Shown: in pieces, positions 17,803 to 26,844 of the stretch
How positions within the stretch are numbered: the stretch's first letter is position 1
Layout: each line of letters begins with the position of its first letter
Assembly: GCA_041398825.1 (NCBI GenBank)
Contig: JAWKTX010000010.1
Span: 1-64,000, forward strand
Source: Planctomycetaceae bacterium
GTDB lineage: Bacteria; Planctomycetota; Planctomycetia; Planctomycetales; Planctomycetaceae
Direction of reading: 5' to 3'
DNA: 64,000 nt
Position numbers and translations under genes: made by a program
The notes under the pieces: model-generated
The model's input: the letters and a program-made list of their open reading frames with translations, nothing else
Database searches by the model: none
Told to the model about the DNA's origin: nothing

Positions 17803-18118
17803 CGATTTCCTCGCGCACGCAACTTTTTTCACTCTCTTCGCCGCAACCGAACGCACACGGATCGTCGGCTGGCAGCGGTGTTGACAGTGTAACGAAACCC
17901 ATGGTTCAGCAAGAGTGACTCCTTCTACGTTGTCAATTCGCCGAAAATGTGTGTCAAATCGCCCGATCGATCGTTTTTTCCGCGACCTACTGACCATTCA
18001 GAGACCTGTACACAGTCGTTTCTGGTTTTTGTTCGTGCCGGACGACCGCTAGGATACCCCCGTTTTTCGGGCTGTGCCGCCCTGAACTGATTCACAAGGT
18101 TGATTGCCGGAGTCATCT

Positions 18119-18862
18119 ATGTCCGTCTTTGCTGCCGAATTCCTCGGTACCGCCGTGCTTCTGCTGCTGGGAAATGGCGTGGTCGCCAATGTTGTCCTGA
18201 ACAAGACCAAGGGTAATAACTCGGGACTAATTGTGATCACCTGGGGTTGGGCAATCGCCGTCTTTGTGGGAGTGATGATTGCAGGCCAGTTCAGTGGTGC
18301 TCACCTGAATCCTGCAGTTACCGTTGGACTGGCAGCGGCCGGAAAGCTCGATTGGGGCATTGTTGCGACCTATATCGGAGCACAGTTTGCCGGAGCAGCC
18401 GTTGGAACGACGCTCGTCTGGCTTCAATATCGCCAGCACTTCGAAGCAACGACAGATCCTGATGCGAAGATCTCGGCCTTCTGCAACTCCCCCGCCATTC
18501 CGAATCTTTTCAGCAACCTTCTCAGCGAAGTGTCCGGAACAGCCGTTCTGATTCTGGTTGTTCTCTACAAAGTCGATCCACAGAATCCATCTGCGCTGCA
18601 TGCATTGCCGGTGGGGCTGACTGTTCTTGGTATTGGACTTTCGCTGGGAGGTACCACCGGATACGCCATCAACCCTGCTCGCGACCTTGGTCCTCGCATC
18701 ATGCACGCCATCCTGCCCATCCCCGGTAAGCGGGACAGCAACTGGAGCTATTCATGGATTCCGGTTGTTGGGCCAATTCTTGGGGCACTGCTGGCCGTAC
18801 TCATCTTCAGGGCTCTCGGTAGCCCGGCCTCACCGGATTCCTCACTCGTCTTACCTCAATAG
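18119..18862 (+). CDS. glpF: Aquaglyceroporin (GlpF/MIP family)
   Basis: About 247 aa from MSVFAAEFLGTAVLLLLG. Six membrane helices with two half-helix signatures, GAHLNPAVTV and GYAINPARDLGPR. The Asp right after the second NPAR is the glycerol-facilitator hallmark that separates GlpF from water-only aquaporins. An upstream TTG at 18104 is a weaker start choice. It diverges from ilvE across a gap of about 315 bp, and no glpK or glpD is adjacent, so the solute is uncertain. Confidence 0.9.
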   Translation: MSVFAAEFLGTAVLLLLGNGVVANVVLNKTKGNNSGLIVITWGWAIAVFVGVMIAGQFSGAHLNPAVTVGLAAAGKLDWGIVATYIGAQFAGAAVGTTLVWLQYRQHFEATTDPDAKISAFCNSPAIPNLFSNLLSEVSGTAVLILVVLYKVDPQNPSALHALPVGLTVLGIGLSLGGTTGYAINPARDLGPRIMHAILPIPGKRDSNWSYSWIPVVGPILGALLAVLIFRALGSPASPDSSLVLPQ

Positions 18863-19021
18863 CCTGGGTCTGAATGAGTTGCCGTCATTTTAGAATGGGA
18901 CGGTCAGTTGTTTTGGAATCCTTTCTTCACCAGATATGCTGTCGGGCTCAACTGGCTTCAACCGCTTTCTTTCCCAACTGCGATTTCCTGAGCAGAGTTG
19001 ATCTTTCCGGCGAGAGTGAAA

Positions 19022-19369
19022 ATGCAATCAGACAATGAGGCTCAAACGGACGATGGAGAAGTCCGCAGGATTCAGAATCACAATGCAAGGATGGGCATTA
19101 TTCTGTTCACCATCTACCTGGTGCTCTACGGCGGATTCGTATTTCTGAATGCGTTCGCCGCGGACATGATGGAATCAACGCCTTTCGCCGGGCTCAACAT
19201 TGCCATCCTTTACGGGTTTGCCCTGATCATTGGTGCGTTCGTCATGTCTCTGGTTTATGGCGCACTTTGCAGAAACCCACTGCACCGACCGTCATCATTG
19301 CCCTCCCACAATTCCGCGACCTCAGGCTCCTCATCGGTGGATTCTGTTGAACAGGAGCTGAAATCGTGA
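19022..19369 (+). CDS. DUF485 membrane protein, partner of the adjacent symporter
   Basis: About 115 aa. Two hydrophobic helices (GIILFTIYLVLYGGFVFLNA and ILYGFALIIGAFVMSLVYG) are typical of DUF485 (YjcH) proteins, which are always found with acetate permease-like symporters. The C-terminal third is a Ser/Pro-rich hydrophilic tail. Its stop overlaps the GTG start of the next gene (GTGA), so the two are translationally coupled. Confidence 0.85.
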   Translation: MQSDNEAQTDDGEVRRIQNHNARMGIILFTIYLVLYGGFVFLNAFAADMMESTPFAGLNIAILYGFALIIGAFVMSLVYGALCRNPLHRPSSLPSHNSATSGSSSVDSVEQELKS

Positions 19370-21315
19370 TCTACGAAACATCCTGGTCTGCAGTCGTGTT
19401 TTTCAGTCTCTTCGTAGGATTTACGCTGGGGCTGAGTTTCTGGCTGGGGCGGAAGGCAAAATCTTCGGCCGGGTATTTTGCAGCCCATGGTCAGATCCCC
19501 TGGTTCGTCAATGGGATAGCCTTTGCCGGAGATTACCTGTCTGCAGCGTCATTCCTGGGGATTTGTGGAATGATCGCTTTTTACGGTTACGACGGTTTCC
19601 TCTATTCCATCGGATATCTTGCAGGCTGGATTGTCGCTTTGTTTGTGGTTGCTGAGCCTATGAAGCGGCTTGGTAAATTCACCTTTGCTGATGCGCTTGA
19701 CGCAAAATTCAACTCGCGCGGAATCAAGCTCGCAGCCGGAATCAGTACTCTTGCCGTCAGCATCTTCTATCTGATCCCGCAAATGGTCGGGGCTGGCGTT
19801 CTCGTTCAGCCTCTGTTGAATCTGCCACACGAAGCAGGCGTTGTCATCGTCGGTACCGTGGTGATCCTGATCGTTGTGACGGCTGGGATGGTGTCGACAA
19901 CATGGGTGCAGTTTCTGAAAGGCTCCCTGCTTGTTTTCTTCAGCGCTTTACTCACCTGGATGATTCTTGGTCGCGGGCTTCATGTCGAAGACGGCGGCAA
20001 TGATGGTTACACGTTTCAGCCTCTGTCAGTGGCCATCTCAGATTTGTCCGCCGGGTCGGTGATCGACGGGAAATACGAAGTCATACCCGCCGACGGTGGC
20101 TGGACTGATGTTGAAGACCGATTTGTCCGACTCAGGCAAAGAGAAGACGGACGAATTTCAGTTTGGCATGTGACATCCGATGATCGTGCATCGACTGCCA
20201 CGTTAACCGAGACACAGACTGTCAGTACAGATTCTGCAGGTTCTGTTCTGGTAAATGGCGAACCAAAAGGGGTAAAGAAGGGCGAGAACGAATTGCACCC
20301 GATTGGTTGGGTCAGCAAATTGCCGGGAGGCAGGACTGAAACTGGTCCGCTCGGGCTATTGTCTTTTTTCAGCACTCTGCAGGAGAGCGAAGTCGTTCTT
20401 TGGCGGGAAGAGAAAATTACGGAGGCAGACGGTACAAAGACCTCGGTCTATTACCAAAAGCCGACCGCTGGTTCGCAGATTCTCAGGCCAGGCGAGCATC
20501 CCACGTTCAAAGGGATCCGAAGCGATAAGCTGATGGACCGCATGAACTTTCTGTCGCTGATGCTTGCACTCTTCTGCGGGACGGCATCATTGCCACATAT
20601 CCTGATTCGGTACTACACCGTGAAGGATGAAAGCAGTGCGCGCAAGAGTACCATTGTCGGAATCGCGAGTATCGGGTTCTTCTATGTGCTCACGCTCTAC
20701 CTGGGACTCGGTGCAATGACCAGTGGGGCGCTGGATGTAACCAGCAGCAACATGGCAGCGCCACTGCTTGCAAAGAGCATGAACACCTGGCTATTCGCGG
20801 CTATCTCGGCAATCGCGTTCACCACTGTGCTTGGAACCGTGAGCGGACTGATCCTGGCGTCTGCCGGAGCAGTTACCCACGATTTACTGAGCAGCGGATT
20901 CGGCGTTCAGATGAATGATGATGAAAAAGTGCGAGTAGCAAAGATCTCGTCTGTCTTTGTTGGCGCCATTGCGATTGTGCTGGGTATCGTGTTTAAGAGC
21001 ATGAACGTCAGCTTCCTGGTCGGTTGGGCATTCAGCGTGGCTGCCTCAGCAAATTTGCCATCGCTGGTGATGATCCTGTTCTGGAAAGGCGTTACCAGGC
21101 AAGGCGTGATCTCAGCAATTATCGTCGGAATGGTAAGTTCGCTGGGCTGGATTCTTCTGAGTGGCGACACGTATTCGAAAGTTTATGGATTGGATGCCTC
21201 TGACGCCCTGGTTCCCTTCAGTCAGCCGGGCATGGTGACTATTCCGCTGGGCTTTCTGACGCTGGTTGTGGTGTCGCTCTTGACGCGAAAGAACAACGAC
21301 GAAGCGGCGGCGTAA
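19366..21315 (+). CDS. actP: Sodium:solute symporter, ActP-like, with large extracytoplasmic insert
   Basis: 649 aa, start GTG overlapping the stop of the DUF485 gene. SSS-family features: SYSAGYFAAHG-like KSSAGYFAAHGQIPWFVNG, then FAGDYLSAASFLGICG, TFADALDAKF, GTASLPHILIRYYT and SFLVGWAFSVAASANLPSLV. E. coli ActP has about 549 aa. The excess is a soluble block of roughly 165 residues (about 220-385; DGGWTDVEDRFVRLRQREDG, then SVLVNGEPKGVKK) lying between membrane helices. The DUF485 partner points to short monocarboxylates such as acetate. The gene symbol is by family; the substrate is inferred. Confidence 0.85.
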   Translation: MIYETSWSAVVFFSLFVGFTLGLSFWLGRKAKSSAGYFAAHGQIPWFVNGIAFAGDYLSAASFLGICGMIAFYGYDGFLYSIGYLAGWIVALFVVAEPMKRLGKFTFADALDAKFNSRGIKLAAGISTLAVSIFYLIPQMVGAGVLVQPLLNLPHEAGVVIVGTVVILIVVTAGMVSTTWVQFLKGSLLVFFSALLTWMILGRGLHVEDGGNDGYTFQPLSVAISDLSAGSVIDGKYEVIPADGGWTDVEDRFVRLRQREDGRISVWHVTSDDRASTATLTETQTVSTDSAGSVLVNGEPKGVKKGENELHPIGWVSKLPGGRTETGPLGLLSFFSTLQESEVVLWREEKITEADGTKTSVYYQKPTAGSQILRPGEHPTFKGIRSDKLMDRMNFLSLMLALFCGTASLPHILIRYYTVKDESSARKSTIVGIASIGFFYVLTLYLGLGAMTSGALDVTSSNMAAPLLAKSMNTWLFAAISAIAFTTVLGTVSGLILASAGAVTHDLLSSGFGVQMNDDEKVRVAKISSVFVGAIAIVLGIVFKSMNVSFLVGWAFSVAASANLPSLVMILFWKGVTRQGVISAIIVGMVSSLGWILLSGDTYSKVYGLDASDALVPFSQPGMVTIPLGFLTLVVVSLLTRKNNDEAAA

Positions 21316-21494
21316 GACCTTCCATCGGAAGATTTCATGGGAGGCTTCGACCTGCCAGTCGGCATCTCCTTCTGGACGATAGCGGAGCGTTTCGTCGCGT
21401 TTGATTGCGATGTGTTCACTTCCACTCCGCCGGGGATTCGATCAAGCGGACCATCGCAATCCAGGTCATCCGGTTGCAGATACCTGGTCCGGCG

Positions 21495-21620
21495 ACAACA
21501 GGGCTTACAACAACAGGGCTTACAACAACAGGGCTTACAACAACAGGGCTTACAACAACAGGGCTTACAACAACGGGTCTTACAACAACAGGGCTTACAA
21601 CAACGGGTCTTACAACAACA
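21495..21620. repeat. 15-bp tandem repeat overlapping the DUF1501 stop codon
   Basis: Units of ACAACAACAGGGCTT (seven full plus two partial). Two units carry GGGTCTT instead. All three plus-strand frames and the reverse frames are open through it, but none has an upstream gene context, so I do not call a protein. The last unit supplies the TAA stop of the minus-strand DUF1501 gene. Confidence 0.95.
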
Positions 21621-22941
21621 GAGAGGAGATGGGAGAGGTTTTTCCTTCGACATGGTGAAAAGTCGGCAGGTCATTTCCCAGGTCGTACTCAGCACCAGGA
21701 TCGAGCCCCAGCGATGCGAAGATTGTTGCGAACAGTTGTCGATTGTCCATTCGTCCGTCAGTCACCTCAAAACCCAGTTCGTCGGTTGCTCCATGGACGA
21801 CGCCCCCCCGGATACCAGCTCCAGCCATCACAAGGCTCCATGCCTTTGCGTAATGGTCACGCCCGCGTGCTTCGTTCAGCCATGGTGTTCGACCAAATTC
21901 TCCCATCGCAATGACGAGCGTGTCTTCCAGCATGCCTCGATCGTTAAGGTCTGTGATCAGCTGAAACAAGATGTTGTCCAGTTCAGGTACCAGCATCTGA
22001 TGCATCTCGTGCTGGAAAACATGATTGTCCCACGGCATACCATTGGCAACCATGACGAAGGTTGAACCATTCTCGATCAGGTGCCGTGCCTGAAGGGCAT
22101 GTTGGGCGAATGCGCCTGGACCATAGCGTCTGCGATCTTCTGTCGGCAAAGAATCCAGATCGAACAACGGTGCGCAACTCATCAGCCCCTTCACGCGTTC
22201 GAACGCAGCGTTGTAGGAAGCGGCTGCTGCGCTTCGGCGATCATTTTCATACTTGCGGCTGAGAAACCGTCGTAATGCTTCTCTGTCGGCAAAATCGGCA
22301 TCGCTAATACTGTCCGGCTTCAGAATATCCGGAATGGAATACTCACCGCCAGCTCTTACCGGACCATATTCGGCTCCGATCCATCCGGCCCAGTTGCCGG
22401 CTTTGAATGCTTTGAATTCGTTACCCTCAGGACAGGGGTCCAGCAATACGAACTGAGGAACCGGACTGTCAAGGTGCCCCAATTGCTGTGCGACAACAGA
22501 ACCCAGAATGGGTCGAGTAAATGGTGGTCTGGGCTTATCGCCTCTTGTCAGTACGTCAATACCCTGAAAATGCTCGCCTGGCTCAGTGGACATCGATCGA
22601 ACGACTGCGAGCTTGTCCATGATGGTCGCACAGCGCGGCATCAGTTGAGAAATCCTCAAACCGGGCAGACTCGTTTCGATGGCACCAAAAGGTCCTCCCG
22701 TTGGAGTTCCAGGTTTAGGGTCCCAGGTTTCGAACTGGCTGGGAGCCCCGCAGAGCCAGAGCAGGATGCATTTTTTTGAATGGCGTCTGGCTTCGTCTGC
22801 GATCGCAGGTACAGAGAATAATCCGCTGAAGCTTCCGACTGTTGCAGCGCCAGCCAGAGTGCCTTCCAGAAACAATCGCCGATGGATCGTGTGCTCCGGG
22901 CTTCCGCAGTTGGACGGCGACTGATTTGTCTTCGAGTTCAT
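21610..22941 (-). CDS. DUF1501 (sulfatase-fold) exported protein
   Basis: About 443 aa from MNSKTNQSP. The N-terminus HRRLFLEGTLAGAATVGSFS is a twin-arginine-like signal with the planctomycete DUF1501 plan. Body motifs: KKCILLWLCGAPSQFETWDPKPG, RGDKPRPPFTRPILGSVVAQQLG, ANGMPWDNHV, MGEFGRTPWLNEARGRDHYAKAWS and GATDELGF. The family has a phosphatase/sulfatase-like fold and commonly pairs with DUF1549/DUF1553 cytochrome genes; no such partner is adjacent. The last residues come from the edge of a tandem repeat. Confidence 0.92.
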   Translation of the reverse strand: MNSKTNQSPSNCGSPEHTIHRRLFLEGTLAGAATVGSFSGLFSVPAIADEARRHSKKCILLWLCGAPSQFETWDPKPGTPTGGPFGAIETSLPGLRISQLMPRCATIMDKLAVVRSMSTEPGEHFQGIDVLTRGDKPRPPFTRPILGSVVAQQLGHLDSPVPQFVLLDPCPEGNEFKAFKAGNWAGWIGAEYGPVRAGGEYSIPDILKPDSISDADFADREALRRFLSRKYENDRRSAAAASYNAAFERVKGLMSCAPLFDLDSLPTEDRRRYGPGAFAQHALQARHLIENGSTFVMVANGMPWDNHVFQHEMHQMLVPELDNILFQLITDLNDRGMLEDTLVIAMGEFGRTPWLNEARGRDHYAKAWSLVMAGAGIRGGVVHGATDELGFEVTDGRMDNRQLFATIFASLGLDPGAEYDLGNDLPTFHHVEGKTSPISSLLL

Positions 22942-23021
22942 GCCTTTCGTAGCCCTTACTTCGTCTGCTTCTGACGATAAATGATTCGTGGCAGGTTTCC
23001 GCAGAGCCGCGTCAAATGCAG

Positions 23022-23053
23022 AAAGGCTCAGCATACAAATATGCTGAGCCTTT
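23022..23053. terminator. Perfect 14-bp hairpin between two minus-strand genes
   Basis: AAAGGCTCAGCATA (23,022-23,035) pairs with TATGCTGAGCCTTT (23,040-23,053) with a 4-nt loop. The A/T edges suit either strand. It most likely ends the C26 gene transcript. It has no long U tract, so an mRNA-end stabilising hairpin is also possible. Confidence 0.6.
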
Positions 23054-23095
23054 CGCGATGATCAGTTGCGGCAAAAGCCGGGTACGACTTGTTGG

Positions 23096-23887
23096 TCAGG
23101 CGGCTCGGTGAACGGCGGTTGACATCGGAATAATGTCCCGTGTTTCCAGTTCCTGTTCTGCCACTTTCATGGAAGCATCGACGAACGCTTCAAAAATCTG
23201 CAGATCCAGAGCGGATGCATTCGTGCTTTCCGGGTGCCACTGAACACCAAGGCAGAACCAGTCATCTTCAATGGATTCATAGGCTTCGACAACGCCGTCC
23301 GGACAGGTTGCGGAAACTCGGAAGCGGTTTGCGAGCTGCTTTACCGACATGTGGTGGTTGCTGTTGACTCGAACCTCTCCCGGACCGTAGATGGCGTCAA
23401 CTCGAGTGCCGGGCACAACTTCCAGAACGTGCCGCAGGTTCTTTTCCACAGGGTCACGATGGTGCAGGGCTTTCGGAAGATCCTCTGGAATATGCTGAAA
23501 CAAAGTCCCGCCACAAAGGACATTCACAAGCTGCATGCCGGAGCCAATTGCCAGAATGGGGAGACGTCTCGCAATCGCCATCTCAGTCAGACGTCGGTCA
23601 AAATCCTCACGTCGCTTTGGCATCACCTTGACTGCCGGGTGGGGATGCATCTTGATACGGGTTGGATCCAGATCGAGGTTGCATCCGCAGAGGACGATTC
23701 CGTCGAGTTTTTTCATGATGGCTTCGAGGTCTTTTTCGTCCTCGAACGGTGGCAGGAGAATTGGCAGGCCCCCAGCGGCAATGACGCTGTCGTAATAGCC
23801 GGTGTTGAACCAGCTGAGTGCCGCTCCGTCGTAGCGCTCAGGTCGAAAATCGCCAGTGATACCAATAACAGGTTTTGAAGTGCTCAT
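23096..23887 (-). CDS. Peptidase C26 (PuuD-like) family protein without catalytic Cys
   Basis: 263 aa from MSTSKPVIGITGDFRPE, with GGAGGG about 10 nt upstream. Class-I glutamine amidotransferase fold as in gamma-Glu-GABA hydrolases: GLPILLPPFED, DGIVLCGCNLDLDP, GMQLVNVLCGGTLFQHI and GVQWHPES. In active members the nucleophile elbow is GICRGMQ. Here it reads AIGSGMQ, so the cysteine position (residue 115) is Gly. His218 and Glu220 of the triad are kept. Either it is a pseudo-enzyme with a binding role or the residue was lost; the rest of the gene looks intact. The substrate is unknown. Confidence 0.85.
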   Translation of the reverse strand: MSTSKPVIGITGDFRPERYDGAALSWFNTGYYDSVIAAGGLPILLPPFEDEKDLEAIMKKLDGIVLCGCNLDLDPTRIKMHPHPAVKVMPKRREDFDRRLTEMAIARRLPILAIGSGMQLVNVLCGGTLFQHIPEDLPKALHHRDPVEKNLRHVLEVVPGTRVDAIYGPGEVRVNSNHHMSVKQLANRFRVSATCPDGVVEAYESIEDDWFCLGVQWHPESTNASALDLQIFEAFVDASMKVAEQELETRDIIPMSTAVHRAA

Positions 23888-24274
23888 GAAACAGGTTCCC
23901 TCCCAGGTGAGCCGTTGCGACTGCAGTGCAGTCCAAAATGTGATGTGGGTGCCGAATTCAGCCGAGTGATTGACAATTGAGTTATGGCGCGGCCCGCAAA
24001 CGAAAAGCCGCATGAAGCAAGTGCCACAACGAAGCCGAAGACAGATTCCTTTCTGTTACGAGACCAACTCCTTTGGTCCGTCGACGATCAAAAGCATTCG
24101 TCGAATTGATTCAGACAACCCCGGATCAAGCGTATCCGGAAGAGCTCAATTCCATTGCTCTCTTCCGAACGGGCGGGAGATTAGTCAAGATCATTTGCAA
24201 CTACAAACGAAATCGCCATTTTGCGGTTAAGTTTGTCTTGCAGCACCAGATCTTGTATGCGGTGTCGAGGTGAT
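23888..24274. other. Intergenic stretch, no supported gene
   Basis: A 43-codon frame from 23,983 (MARPANEKPH) ends early. A shifted continuation (LVRRRSKAFVELIQTTPDQA) runs to about 24,270. Together they could be a broken small gene on the plus strand, but no family is recognisable. Confidence 0.25.
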
Positions 24275-25351
24275 CTACTGAAGCAGCCAGTCGATTACTC
24301 TCCAGTCCATCCAGCGCCGATCAGGATCCACTCCTCGGCGCCCGATAAAACCGAGATGTCCGCCGTGTTGCGTCACATACAACCGAACATTGGGTGGCAG
24401 TGGACTTCGCTGTAATGCTGAGGTGCGAACCATCGGGTCGTCCTGCGAAGCCAGTATGCTGGTATGAACACGAATATCCGGGATGACTCCGATCGCAGAT
24501 GCTGCTTCGTAGTAATGCTGCGCGGATTCGTAGCCTGAGGCCGGTGCCGTATAGGCATCATCGAACTCATGCAGAGTTCGTGGAAGAGACTTCATGGTCG
24601 CCAGCGGTAGATCATTTCGCCACAGCGGACTTTCAGCCACATGTGAGAGCAGCTGGCGAGTAAAATACCAATGATAACGCATCCCGAACTTCGACTGACC
24701 GAGCGACTGGACGCAGTGGGACAAGTCAACCGGAGGGCACACTGCGACTGCACGAAACAGACTGAAGGGTGTTTGTCCCGCATACTGCCCGAGGTAGCGA
24801 AGTACGAGATTACCACTGATCGAATAACCAACGATTGAAATGGGAGAAGAAGGGCACAGTCTTTCAACCATTCGGATCGCGCTGTCCAGGTCTTCCGTTC
24901 GCCCTGCGTGATAAGGCGACCTCGCGAGTCCTGCGCCCGCTCCGCAACCGCGATGATCCATGCGGAAGACCCGTACGCCCCGCTGATGCAGTTTCGCGGC
25001 CGTGCGAGCCATGTATCCGCTGTTATGGCTGCCGCAAAGTCCATGCAGCATCAGCACAACATGGTCGCCGCGTTCCCAGATTGTCGGGCGGTCATCATGC
25101 AGCACGAGGAAATCGTCGTCCGGCAGCCGAAGTTTTCTTTGCGTGGTTCCGGTGAGCTGCGACTTCCCCGGAAACAGGGTGCCAGCCCAGGTTTGGACGT
25201 GGGCGTTTGAAAGCCCCGGAGCCGGATGAAATGCCGGGATATCCAGCGGTTTGCAGGAAGGGAAGACGTCGGTCGTTGCATCCTTCAGGTCGCGCAGAAC
25301 GACGGACTTTGGACCCGCACCATCAAACATTGCTTTCTCTCTTCCCGCCAT
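24275..25351 (-). CDS. YheT-like alpha/beta hydrolase
   Basis: 358 aa, possibly 351 aa from MFDGAGPKS at 25330. It belongs to the YheT/EMB8 (ABHD1/3) hydrolase group: PGLSNAHVQTWAGTLFPG near the N-terminus, VVLMLHGLCGSHNSGYM (oxyanion loop), RMDHRGCGAGAGLARSPYHAG, the nucleophile elbow GYSISGN, SQDDPMV (acid) and TQHGGHLGFIG (His). It is a soluble esterase of unknown substrate. The same-strand ketosynthase ends 190 bp upstream; whether they share a promoter is unclear. Confidence 0.9.
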   Translation of the reverse strand: MAGREKAMFDGAGPKSVVLRDLKDATTDVFPSCKPLDIPAFHPAPGLSNAHVQTWAGTLFPGKSQLTGTTQRKLRLPDDDFLVLHDDRPTIWERGDHVVLMLHGLCGSHNSGYMARTAAKLHQRGVRVFRMDHRGCGAGAGLARSPYHAGRTEDLDSAIRMVERLCPSSPISIVGYSISGNLVLRYLGQYAGQTPFSLFRAVAVCPPVDLSHCVQSLGQSKFGMRYHWYFTRQLLSHVAESPLWRNDLPLATMKSLPRTLHEFDDAYTAPASGYESAQHYYEAASAIGVIPDIRVHTSILASQDDPMVRTSALQRSPLPPNVRLYVTQHGGHLGFIGRRGVDPDRRWMDWRVIDWLLQ

Positions 25352-25542
25352 GCCCCCTGGGTCCCCAATCGTTGAAACCGCTTTGAAAACCGGGATTTGT
25401 AGAGAGTTATGTCGGAACGGGATAGCTCAAATCTACCGAGCGGAAGCGCATCGGGGACACGCGAAAGGCGCATCCAAAACGCGGCAGTGCCGTGCGATGG
25501 TTGTTACTGGAGAACACGTCTGCGAATTTGAAGGGGGCAGGA

Positions 25543-26844
25543 TCAGATCGCTCGCAGTACGGCAGCAGCGCTCTGTCCCATCGCAGTTCGGTTTACAGAA
25601 ATCGCAGTTCGGGTGGCCAGTCGACGCGAATGTTCGCGTACAACATTTAACCGACATCGTGGGTCAGGGACTTCGTAATTCAGTGTAGCCGGAACTTCGC
25701 CGTACCTGAGAGAAAGCAGCGTGCCGGCAAGCTCTACGGCACCGGCTCCTGCGTCAAAATGCCCAACGAAACTCTTCATGGCGGTCACAGGCACTTTCAG
25801 GATACTGTCGCCCATGACTCTGTGATACGCTCGCGCTTCAACGATATCGTCGGCCTGTGTACTTTTGCCCTGTGCGTTGATGTGCCCGATTTCATCCGGG
25901 CGGATCGCCGATCGCCTGAGGGCAGATTCCATTGCCCTGACCAATCCTATACCGCCGGATTCATTGGCGTGGCCCTTGCCGTCGCACCCAGCGCCAATTC
26001 CGATGATCTCTGCGTAGATATCCGCTCCTCGACGAACGGCATGTTCATAGCTTTCGATGATGAACGATGCCGCTCCCTCACCGACAACAGCTCCGTCACG
26101 TTCAAAATCGAAAGGGCGGCAGGCTCGCGAAGGATCATCTGATCTTTTTGACAGTCCCTCAAAACTATGGAATTTTGCTACATCCACCGGGTGAATATTT
26201 GAGCTGCATGCTCCCACGATCATGCAGTCTGCCCGACCTGCTTCGATCACGCGTACCGCTTCTGAAAGCGCGAGAATCGCTGAAGCGTCTCGACATGTGA
26301 TGGTGTTGTTTGGTCCCATCGCGTTGTGGTCAATAGAAACGTGACACGCGGGCATATTCGGCAGTTGTCGAAGCAGCCAGAGTGGAGCAATCTCGTTGAG
26401 AGTTTCGTGATTCCACAGTTCCGGATTGAAACCGTTCGCGTCAGAACAGGCCCGTGCCGCTGCTGCCAGCTCTGCCGGGTGACACGTCATTCTTCCAGCG
26501 CCGAACTCGACACCAAATCGCAGCGGGTCAATGTCACCGGTTCGAATCCCGGCATCCCTGACGGCTAAATTTGCGGAGGATACACCGAGCTGAATGTCGC
26601 GCGACATGACCTTCAGAAACTTGCGATCCCGAAGGTGAAGCGCTGGATCGAAATCGCGAACTTCAGCCCCGAAAGCGGATGGAAGTCCATCTGCCGGTAA
26701 TGCCTGAAGAAAGTCGATCCCTGATCGATTCTGTACCAGACTATCCCAGAAGCGATCGTTCCCTATGCCGATTGGTGAAACCACACCGACACCGGTCACT
26801 ACCACGCGTACTGCGCGTGCCCAGTCATCAGAATGCCCTACCAC
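25543..26844 (-). CDS. Beta-ketoacyl-ACP synthase-like protein (FabF family, atypical active site)
   Basis: About 433 aa with a GTG start (uncertain; the fold begins at RVVVTGVGVVSPIG). The thiolase-fold ketosynthase blocks are present. The nucleophile Cys184 is in NTITCRDASAIL, where FabF normally has TACATGAH. HINAQGKSTQADD replaces the usual INAHGTST, so the first catalytic His is Gln325. KSFVGHFDAGAGAVE keeps Lys357 and His362. The triad is therefore Cys-Gln-His. This may be a specialised condensing or decarboxylation-deficient enzyme; it is not a classical chain-length factor, which lacks the Cys. No acyl carrier protein gene is adjacent. Confidence 0.82.
   Translation of the reverse strand: MVGHSDDWARAVRVVVTGVGVVSPIGIGNDRFWDSLVQNRSGIDFLQALPADGLPSAFGAEVRDFDPALHLRDRKFLKVMSRDIQLGVSSANLAVRDAGIRTGDIDPLRFGVEFGAGRMTCHPAELAAAARACSDANGFNPELWNHETLNEIAPLWLLRQLPNMPACHVSIDHNAMGPNNTITCRDASAILALSEAVRVIEAGRADCMIVGACSSNIHPVDVAKFHSFEGLSKRSDDPSRACRPFDFERDGAVVGEGAASFIIESYEHAVRRGADIYAEIIGIGAGCDGKGHANESGGIGLVRAMESALRRSAIRPDEIGHINAQGKSTQADDIVEARAYHRVMGDSILKVPVTAMKSFVGHFDAGAGAVELAGTLLSLRYGEVPATLNYEVPDPRCRLNVVREHSRRLATRTAISVNRTAMGQSAAAVLRAI

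Noticed and set aside
21401..21914. Open frames encoding AYNNR, LTTTG or LQQQG repeat peptides across the 15-bp array
   Set aside because: All frames are open because of the repeat composition; there is no ribosome site or signal peptide, and the array overlaps the end of a real minus-strand gene.
26530..26570. A GGTTCGAATCC stretch resembling a tRNA T-arm
   Set aside because: It lies inside the intact ketosynthase gene in its coding frame and no cloverleaf forms around it.
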